Positions 1 through 5,098 of a stretch of 5,098 nucleotides of DNA are shown piece after piece. The notes under the pieces are model-generated. The model had not been told where the DNA came from and made no database searches. It saw only the letters and a program-made list of their open reading frames with translations. Both the position numbers and the translations under genes were made by a program. The first letter of the stretch is position 1. The number at the start of each line of letters is the position of its first letter. Where the stretch lies: positions 1 through 5,098 of the forward strand of contig CAYUWF010000132.1 in the NCBI GenBank assembly GCA_964448245.1, given 5' to 3'. Source of the stretch: DATEVL01 sp964448245. GTDB taxonomy: Bacteria; Chloroflexota; Anaerolineae; Anaerolineales; E44-bin32.

Positions 1-33
1 GTGGGGAATACGGGTGGAATCGGTCTAGAATCG
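1..33. promoter_or_regulatory. Three phased 11-base GAAT elements upstream of the regulator
   Basis: GAAT occurs at bases 6, 17 and 28, exactly 11 bases apart. The region divides into three 11-mers: GTGGGGAATAC, GGGTGGAATCG and GTCTAGAATCG. The last two share GAATCG. One-turn spacing puts the elements on the same DNA face, as in operators read by oligomeric regulators, and they end 20 bases before the ATG. TAGAAT (26-31) also resembles a -10 box, but no matching -35 is visible. The array may continue upstream of the window. This is weakly conserved and short, so chance is a real alternative. Confidence 0.25.
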
Positions 34-53
34 CCCTGAGACCTCTACTTCCG

Positions 54-2390
54 ATGAGCCGACCCGGGCCCCCCACGTGGATGGAGCGCTTCAGCGAGCG
101 GGAGATCGAGATCCTTCGACTCATAACTGAAGGTCTCTCTAATCGCGAGATATCTCAGCGGTTGGCGCTCTCCCCCGAAACGGTCAAGTGGTACAACAAG
201 CAGCTCTTCTCCAAACTGGGGGTTACCAGCCGCACCCTCGCTGTGGCCGCCGCAGCCGAATACGGGCTCCTGAAGACGCCGGAGCCCTCAGCCAAGGACC
301 AGGGAGCCGTCCGCAGAAGCAACCTGCCGGCTCAATTGACCTCGTATGTGGGGCGAACGAGAGAAATCGCCGAGGTCAAGCAGCTTCTGAAATTCTCCCG
401 ACTGGTCGTTCTGACGGGCGCCGGTGGAACGGGCAAGACCCGCCTGGCCTTGCAGGTGGCCGGCGAGCTCCAGGGACACTTCCGCCAAGGCCTATGGCTG
501 GTGGAACTGGCCACCATCAGCCAGCCCAGCCTTGTGGCGGACGCCATCAGCCGCGTGTTCGAGCTTAACATCCCGGGCGATGCCTCTCTGGTCGACGGGC
601 TGAAACGATTTCTTGCCCCCAAGCATGTGCTGCTGCTCCTAGACAATTTCGAGCACCTGCTGGGCGCCGCGCCGCTGGTCGGGGAGCTGTTGGCCGCGGC
701 GCCTCAGTTGACAGTCCTGGCGACCAGCCGGGAACGGCTGCACGTGTATGGCGAGCAGGAGTACTCGGTCCAACCCCTCCAGCTCCCCGATCTAGCACCA
801 GCAAGCTTCGTCGAAGGACTGCTTGACAACGAGGCCGTCGGCCTTTTCATCCAACGAGCCCGAGCCGTCCATCCACTGCTCATGCTGGATGATGACCAAC
901 TGTCCGCCGCGGCACGAATCTGCATCCGCCTGGACGGGTTACCTCTGGCGATCGAACTCGCCGCCTCCCAGGCAAAGATCTTTCCGCCCTCCGTGCTGGC
1001 GCAACGCCTCGAGGGCAGTCTGCAGGCGCTCCCCAGCGGCCCACGCGACGTGCCGGCGCGGCAGCGCACCCTACGCGCCACCCTCGAGTGGAGTCACCAA
1101 TTGCTCCGGGAGGAAGAACAGACCCTCTTCGCCCGGCTTTCCGTCTTTCGGGGTGGGGCTACCTTGGAGGGCATCGACAAGGTCTGCCGGCAAGGCTCGC
1201 AGGCGAGCACATTCCAGGCGCTTACGTCCCTGGTCGAAAAGAACCTTGTGCTCACTCGGGAGCCTCGCGACACCGAACTTCGATTCGCGATGCTGGAGAC
1301 GATCCGCGAATACGCCACCGATCGCCTGGTGGCTAGAGGCGAAGTCGACTCGACGCGCCGACGGCACGCTTCGTACTACGCGGACCTCGCCGACCAGGCT
1401 GGGCACGAGTTCCGCGGTTTGCGGAACCCGTACTGGTTCCCTCGTCTTCGGTCGGAGCACCAAAACCTGCAGGCCGCGCTGGATTGGTCCCTGAGAGGGA
1501 CTGATCCCGACTTCGGGTTGCGCATGGCCGCGGCCCTATTGGATCACTGGCGTTACAGCGGCTTTACCGCGGCGGAGGGACGCCGGTGGGCCGACCTGGC
1601 GATTGACCGATCTGGGAATGCCCCAGCAGAAGTCCGCGCCGATCTGTTCCGGACGGTCGGCAGTCTGTCTTACGTTCTGAGCGACCTCGATCGAGCCCAA
1701 GAGGCGCTGCAGCAGGCCGAACGGCTTTACCTCAGCGTGGGAGATGAACAGGGCGTGGCGTGGTGCAACACAGAGCTCGCCGTCACGCGGCTGCAGACGC
1801 CGGACCAAATCCAGCGAGGCTTGGAACTGGCCCGGGGGTCGTTGGCGGCGTTTCGTCAGCGGGAAGACAAGCCAGGCATGGCGTATGCGCTGAACACCCT
1901 TGGGGAGCTGGCTCGCCTCCAAGGAGACCACAATGCGGCGAAGAGATACTACGAGGAATGCCTCAACATTGTAAAGGAGACCGGCGAGCGCCACCGAGAG
2001 GCCATGCAGTACGAGAACCTCGGGATCATCGCGTATCACGAGGGTGAATTCGAACTGGCGGAAAACCTCATCAAGCAAGGGCTCACGCTGTTTCGACAAC
2101 TGGGCACCGGCTATGGCTTGGCAACGGTGCTCGGCAGCCTGGCCGGCCCTGTCGCCGCGCTTGGCAGGCCGCGCCGCGCCGCCCAATTGCTGGGCGCCGC
2201 GGATACCCATCTGGAATCGATCGGCATCGATCAGCAGCCCGCCGATCAGCCCGAGATCCGGCTCTTCCTCGAAGCGGTTCGACGGGCGCTGAGGGAAGAG
2301 GAATTCCAGTCAGCCTGGTTGGCCGGCCGGAGAATGACCATTCAGGAAGCGGTCAGTTATGCTTTGAGCGAGGCTGACGACAGCGAGTAG
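54..2390 (+). CDS. LuxR-type HTH / NB-ARC (STAND) ATPase / TPR transcriptional regulator
   Basis: Predicted cytoplasmic transcriptional regulator of the STAND ATPase class, 778 residues. Seen: a LuxR/GerE helix-turn-helix at about residues 11-72 (SEREIEILRLITEGLSN, then TVKWYNKQLFSKLGV); a linker; an NB-ARC-like ATPase at about 90-330 with Walker A GAGGTGKT (122-129, Lys128), Walker B LLLLLDNFEHLL (Asp197), a TSR sensor motif (224-226) and GLPLA (295-299); a winged-helix-like segment at about 340-430 (LFARLSVFRGG, LVEKNLVL, FAMLETIREYA); and about five TPR-like units over 527-720. The C-terminal block (708-772, AAQLLGAA to QEAVSYAL) is usual in this family. No receiver domain is present. In MalT/LAL regulators the HTH is C-terminal; here it is N-terminal. 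By family knowledge, ATP binding and TPR-mediated signal sensing should switch DNA binding; ligand and targets are unknown. Start: first ATG, no clear Shine-Dalgarno. The frame has no stop back to base 1 and no ATG/GTG/TTG in it, so an upstream start outside the window cannot be excluded; Met10 is an alternative. Confidence 0.93.
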   Translation: MSRPGPPTWMERFSEREIEILRLITEGLSNREISQRLALSPETVKWYNKQLFSKLGVTSRTLAVAAAAEYGLLKTPEPSAKDQGAVRRSNLPAQLTSYVGRTREIAEVKQLLKFSRLVVLTGAGGTGKTRLALQVAGELQGHFRQGLWLVELATISQPSLVADAISRVFELNIPGDASLVDGLKRFLAPKHVLLLLDNFEHLLGAAPLVGELLAAAPQLTVLATSRERLHVYGEQEYSVQPLQLPDLAPASFVEGLLDNEAVGLFIQRARAVHPLLMLDDDQLSAAARICIRLDGLPLAIELAASQAKIFPPSVLAQRLEGSLQALPSGPRDVPARQRTLRATLEWSHQLLREEEQTLFARLSVFRGGATLEGIDKVCRQGSQASTFQALTSLVEKNLVLTREPRDTELRFAMLETIREYATDRLVARGEVDSTRRRHASYYADLADQAGHEFRGLRNPYWFPRLRSEHQNLQAALDWSLRGTDPDFGLRMAAALLDHWRYSGFTAAEGRRWADLAIDRSGNAPAEVRADLFRTVGSLSYVLSDLDRAQEALQQAERLYLSVGDEQGVAWCNTELAVTRLQTPDQIQRGLELARGSLAAFRQREDKPGMAYALNTLGELARLQGDHNAAKRYYEECLNIVKETGERHREAMQYENLGIIAYHEGEFELAENLIKQGLTLFRQLGTGYGLATVLGSLAGPVAALGRPRRAAQLLGAADTHLESIGIDQQPADQPEIRLFLEAVRRALREEEFQSAWLAGRRMTIQEAVSYALSEADDSE

Positions 2391-2464
2391 GCCTGGAACG
2401 GCGTACAGGATTGGTTGCCACAGAGGCCAAGTAGAACATTGCGGGGCACGGCTTGGTGCATATG

Positions 2465-2490
2465 AGCGCCGATGGGGACATTCCGGCGCT
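2465..2490. repeat. Inverted repeat, 7-base perfect arms
   Basis: AGCGCCG (2465-2471) and CGGCGCT (2484-2490) are exact reverse complements around a 12-base loop. The repeat lies 74 bases beyond the regulator's stop codon. No T run follows on either strand, so it is not a typical intrinsic terminator. It could slow or protect the 3' end of the regulator mRNA, but that is inference. Confidence 0.45.
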
Positions 2491-2512
2491 GGCCAGAGCC
2501 TCGAGGGACGAA

Positions 2513-2540
2513 GGCACTCTGAGCGCAGTCGAAGAGGGCC
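2513..2540 (-). repeat. Loop-conserved hairpin repeat, copy A
   Basis: The 14-base core TGAGCGCAGTCGAA (2520-2533) is enclosed by arms GGCACTC (2513-2519) and GAGGGCC (2534-2540), which pair at six of seven positions. The 16 bases CTGAGCGCAGTCGAAG (2519-2534) are the reverse complement of copy B's CTTCGACTTCGCTCAG, matching at 15 of 16. The strand given is the one on which the core reads TTCGACT. From memory, the CTTCGACTnCGCTCAG core recurs as a dispersed intergenic repeat in many environmental bacterial genomes; I cannot confirm this here. Confidence 0.6.
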
Positions 2541-2553
2541 CGCCTCAGTGAAG

Positions 2554-2591
2554 AGGCAGGCGCGCTTCGACTTCGCTCAGCGCGCCTGCCT
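2554..2591 (+). repeat. Loop-conserved hairpin repeat, copy B (13-bp perfect stem)
   Basis: AGGCAGGCGCGCT (2554-2566) and AGCGCGCCTGCCT (2579-2591) are perfect reverse complements around a 12-base loop, TCGACTTCGCTC. The core CTTCGACTTCGCTCAG (2565-2580) is shared with copy A in opposite orientation, while the outer arms differ completely yet still pair. The repeat sits between two convergent stop codons, 163 bases past the regulator's and 69 past the oxidoreductase's, so it could act on both transcripts. Neither strand has a T run after the stem, so calling it a terminator is not secure. A smaller competing stem, GCCTC/GAGGC (2542-2546 with 2553-2557), overlaps its left arm. Confidence 0.75.
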
Positions 2592-2595
2592 TGGT

Positions 2596-2615
2596 AGGGG
2601 CGAAGCACCCCTTTT
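2596..2615 (+). terminator. Weak candidate intrinsic terminator for the regulator gene
   Basis: AGGGG (2596-2600) pairs with CCCCT (2608-2612) around a 7-base loop, and the T run 2612-2615 follows immediately. It is the only hairpin in the gap with a T run on the correct side, here for the + strand transcript. The stem is only five pairs, the T run only four bases, and the site is 205 bases after the stop codon, so support is weak. It may instead be part of a dispersed repeat containing GGTAGGGGCGAAGC. Confidence 0.25.
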
Positions 2616-2630
2616 GGCTCTGAGCGACAT

Positions 2631-2654
2631 GAGGCGAGGCGGTGTACTCGCCCC
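2631..2654 (-). terminator. Hairpin just after the oxidoreductase stop, possible 3' end signal
   Basis: On the minus strand GGGGCGAG (2654 to 2647) pairs with CTCGCCTC (2638 to 2631): eight positions, one of them a G-U wobble, around an 8-base loop. It begins six bases after the stop codon of the DMGDH/SARDH-like gene, a natural place for a terminator or mRNA-stabilising stem. The sequence after it (ATGTCGC) is not T-rich, so intrinsic termination is doubtful and a rho-dependent or stabilising role is equally possible. Confidence 0.3.
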
Positions 2655-2660
2655 GCAGCA

Positions 2661-5096
2661 TCAGGCCTTGATCCGCTCCCCTTTCGGGTCGTAGAGCGGC
2701 TCCTTCTCCACCGTCAGGCCGATCCGCTCCCCGAAAAGCTCCGTTTCCAGGCGCGTCCCCGGCTTGGCCAGCGCCAGCGGCAGATAGCCGTAAGCGATGC
2801 TCTTGCGCACGGTATAGCCGTAGCCGCCGGAAGTGATCCAGCCGATGACTTTCCCATCGTGGAAGATCGGCTCGTTTCCTAGGCCGATGGCTGAGGCGTC
2901 CTCCAGACTGAGGCAGCATAGCTTCTGCTGGATCCCTTCCTTCTTCTGCTTTTCGAGCGCCTTCTTCCCGCGGAAGTCACCCTTGTCGAGGCGAACGAAG
3001 TACCCCATGCCCGTCTCGTACGGCGTGTAGTCCGGCGTGATGTCGGCACTCCAGTAGCGGTAGCCCTTCTCCAGGCGCAGGGAGTCGATGGACTTGTACC
3101 CCGCCGGCACCAGGCCGTGCGCCTGGCCGGCCTGCCACAGCGTGTCCCATAACGCTTGGCCGTACTCCATTCCCGCGTAGAACTCCCAACCGAGCTCGCC
3201 GACATACGTCACCCGCACGGCCAGGACTGGCACGTTGCTCAGGGTGATCCGCCGGGCGCTCATGTAGGGGAAGCCGGCGTCGGAGACGTCGTCGCCGGTC
3301 ACGCTCTGCAGGATGGCGCGGGCCGTGGGTCCCCACAGGCCGAGACACAGGTAGGACCCGGTCACGTCGTCGACAGACACCGAGCCATCATCCGGCGCGT
3401 GGACGCGGATCCAGTTCAGGTCGTGCACGCCAAACGCCGTGCCGGTAACGATCAGAAAACGATCATCCGCCAGCCGCGTCACGGTGAAGTCGCACTCGAT
3501 CCCGCCGCGCTCGTTGAGCATGGAGGTGTAGACGACGCTCCCCACCGGCCGATCGATATCGTTCGAGCACATGTACTGGAGGAAGTTGGCCGCGCCCGGC
3601 CCGCGCACCTCGATCTTGCTGAACGACGTCTCGTCAAACAGGCCGGCCGCCGCCCGGGTCTGCAGATGTTCGTAGCCGACGGCCGGGGACCAGTGGACGC
3701 CGCCCCAGCCGCGCGGGCGATAGCCGTGATCGGCCTTCGCTTCATGCGGCGTGTACCAGTTCGGCCGCTCCCAACCGAACTTCTCGCCGAAGACCGCCCC
3801 CAGATCGCGCTCCCGGGCATAGGCCGGGCTGAGGCGGAAGTTCCTCTCGGTCTGCCGCTCCTCCCCCGGCAGGTGGATGTCGTAGTAGCGGGAGTTGGAC
3901 TCGATCGTGCGGTTCAGCGTGAAGGATTGGCTAACGTAGTGTGGGCCGAAGCGGCGCACGTCGAGCCGCCAGCAATTCCACTCCGGCGTGCCTTCGATGA
4001 TCCACTCGGCCATCGCCTTGCCGATGCCGCCGGCCCCCGCCAATCCGTGGGCGCAGAAGGCGCACGCCACCCAGAAGCCGCGAACGTCGGTCGGCCCGAG
4101 CAAGAACTCGCCGTCGGGGGTGAAGGCCTCCGGGCCGTTGAGCAGCTGTACGATCTCGGCCTTCTCCACCGCCGGCACGCGATGGATCGAGTTCTCCATC
4201 AGCGGCGTGAACCGCTCCCAATCCGGGGGAAGGAGCTTGTATCTAAAATCGTCCGGGATCCCGTCCAGGCCGAAGGGCTTCGGATTGCGCTCGTAGCCTC
4301 CCGTGACCAGCCCGCCGACCTCCTCGCGCCAATACACCAGATGATCCGGGTCGCGCATCGTCGGCACGTCATGCGCCAGACCTTCGATCGGCTTGGTGAT
4401 CAGGTAGAGGTGGGCGAAGGGGATGAGCGGCAACGTGATCCCCACCAGGCGGGCGATCTCGTTGCTCCACATCCCGGCGGCGTTGACGACGACTTCGGTC
4501 TGGATCGTGCCGCGGTCCGTCACGACCCCGTCGACGCCTCCCTTCTTCTGGCCGATGGCGCTGACGGTGGTCTCGGTGAAGAAACGTGCCCCGCCCTTCT
4601 TGGCCCCGGCCGCCAGGGCATTCGTCAATCCGGTCGGGTCGATGCTGCCGTCGGTGGGGGTAAAGACCGCGCCGAGCACCCCGTGGGGGTTCATCAGCGG
4701 CCACATCCGATGCGCCTGTTCCGTGCTGATCAACTCGAGGGGCATCCCAAACGAGCGGGCGAAGCCGACCTGGCGTTTGAGCTCGACCATGCGTTCGGGC
4801 GACGATGCCAGCCGCAGCCCGCCGACCTCGCGCCAGCCGGGGTCGATCCCAGTCTCTTCCTTGAGTGTCCGGTACAGGTCCGTGCTGTACTTCATCATGC
4901 GCGTCAAGTTGAAATCCGAGCGCAGTTGGCCGACGAGCCCGGCCGAGTGCCAGGTGGAGCCACAAGTCAGTTCGCCGCGCTCGAGCACGACGACGTCCGT
5001 CCAGCCCATCTTGGCCAGGTGGTAGGCAATACTGCAGCCGCCGACGCCGCCGCCGATGATGACGACGCGGGCCTGGGTGGGGAAGTCAGACGCCAT
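2661..5096 (-). CDS. Dimethylglycine/sarcosine dehydrogenase-like FAD oxidoreductase with GcvT domains
   Basis: Flavoprotein of the DMGDH/SARDH/GcvT-fusion family, 811 residues, near the usual bacterial length. Seen: an N-terminal DAO-type FAD domain at about 10-370 with dinucleotide motif VVIIGGGVGG (11-20) and acidic Glu39 ending strand 2; STWHSAGLVG (47-56), whose His50 matches the histidine carrying covalent flavin in mammalian DMGDH and SARDH; TPDGEFLLGP and HGLAGAGGIG (326-359) closing the FAD domain; an FAO_M-like linker at about 375-430; a GCV_T folate domain at about 432-710 with GGIECDFTVTRL (Asp536 in the place of the catalytic/folate aspartate) and YVGELGWEFY (631-640); and a GCV_T C-terminal barrel at about 720-800. 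Known of the family: oxidative N-demethylation of dimethylglycine or sarcosine, with the one-carbon unit captured as 5,10-methylene-THF. The exact substrate cannot be read from sequence. No signal peptide is seen, so it is likely cytoplasmic. Start: ATG directly before the FAD domain; only two bases lie beyond it, so RBS, promoter and operon partners are out of view. It converges on the regulator gene. Confidence 0.93.
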   Translation of the reverse strand: MASDFPTQARVVIIGGGVGGCSIAYHLAKMGWTDVVVLERGELTCGSTWHSAGLVGQLRSDFNLTRMMKYSTDLYRTLKEETGIDPGWREVGGLRLASSPERMVELKRQVGFARSFGMPLELISTEQAHRMWPLMNPHGVLGAVFTPTDGSIDPTGLTNALAAGAKKGGARFFTETTVSAIGQKKGGVDGVVTDRGTIQTEVVVNAAGMWSNEIARLVGITLPLIPFAHLYLITKPIEGLAHDVPTMRDPDHLVYWREEVGGLVTGGYERNPKPFGLDGIPDDFRYKLLPPDWERFTPLMENSIHRVPAVEKAEIVQLLNGPEAFTPDGEFLLGPTDVRGFWVACAFCAHGLAGAGGIGKAMAEWIIEGTPEWNCWRLDVRRFGPHYVSQSFTLNRTIESNSRYYDIHLPGEERQTERNFRLSPAYARERDLGAVFGEKFGWERPNWYTPHEAKADHGYRPRGWGGVHWSPAVGYEHLQTRAAAGLFDETSFSKIEVRGPGAANFLQYMCSNDIDRPVGSVVYTSMLNERGGIECDFTVTRLADDRFLIVTGTAFGVHDLNWIRVHAPDDGSVSVDDVTGSYLCLGLWGPTARAILQSVTGDDVSDAGFPYMSARRITLSNVPVLAVRVTYVGELGWEFYAGMEYGQALWDTLWQAGQAHGLVPAGYKSIDSLRLEKGYRYWSADITPDYTPYETGMGYFVRLDKGDFRGKKALEKQKKEGIQQKLCCLSLEDASAIGLGNEPIFHDGKVIGWITSGGYGYTVRKSIAYGYLPLALAKPGTRLETELFGERIGLTVEKEPLYDPKGERIKA

Positions 5097-5098
5097 GC

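Noticed and set aside
26..31. TAGAAT as a sigma-70 -10 box
   Set aside because: No -35-like hexamer lies 16-18 bases upstream within the window, so it is kept only as a comment on the upstream element.
823..1494. 223-codon open frame in another frame of the regulator gene
   Set aside because: It is Arg/Ser/Pro-rich with no family pattern and fully overlaps the ATPase and winged-helix coding region.
1536..2210. 224-codon open frame antisense to the regulator gene
   Set aside because: It lies wholly inside a well-recognised gene on the other strand, has no recognisable domain, and has the composition of a GC-rich shadow frame.
2499..2506. CCTCGAGG 8-base palindrome
   Set aside because: A palindrome this short is expected by chance in GC-rich DNA and nothing around it supports a site.
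2357..2608. 83-codon minus-strand open frame spanning the intergenic gap
   Set aside because: It runs through the hairpin repeats and into the 3' end of the regulator gene, with low-complexity translation and no family resemblance, so it is probably not a gene.
2391..2660. CRISPR array or tRNA in the intergenic gap
   Set aside because: There are no regularly spaced direct repeats, and no cloverleaf or T-loop sequence on either strand. The repeats present are inverted hairpins.
4423..5025. 200-codon open frame antisense to the FAD domain
   Set aside because: It fully overlaps a conserved coding region and its translation shows no motif.

Overview
The window holds two long, intact, convergent genes in GC-rich DNA, with a 270-base tail-to-tail gap between their stops. 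Nothing in it requires a new defence, mobile or biosynthetic system, and I did not find one. The less ordinary parts are the intergenic gap, which is full of inverted repeats, and a short phased repeat in front of the first gene. The organism is probably a GC-rich environmental bacterium. The HTH helix reading TVKWYNKQ, the HTH-first ATPase regulator architecture and the style of dispersed hairpin repeat all fit Chloroflexota (Anaerolineae or relatives) from what I remember of that phylum. This is inference and not proof.

Layout. Bases 1-53 are upstream of the first gene and carry three GAAT elements exactly 11 bases apart, with no clear ribosome binding site. Bases 54-2390 (+) encode a 778-residue signal-transduction ATPase regulator: a LuxR-type HTH, then an NB-ARC/STAND ATPase, a winged-helix-like segment and TPR repeats. 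Bases 2391-2464 show nothing I can interpret. Bases 2465-2654 contain several hairpin-forming inverted repeats, including two inverted copies of one loop-conserved element. Bases 2661-5096 (-) encode an 811-residue dimethylglycine/sarcosine dehydrogenase-like flavoprotein with C-terminal GcvT folate domains. Its ATG lies two bases from the window edge, so its promoter and any operon partners upstream are not visible.

How the genes relate. The enzyme probably removes a methyl group from an N-methylated glycine-type amine and can pass the one-carbon unit to tetrahydrofolate. The regulator probably senses an unknown signal through its TPR/ATPase part and binds DNA through its N-terminal HTH. The genes face each other and share no promoter, so nothing visible links the regulator to control of the oxidoreductase. 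The hairpins between them may help separate the two converging transcripts, but only one weak hairpin is followed by a T run.
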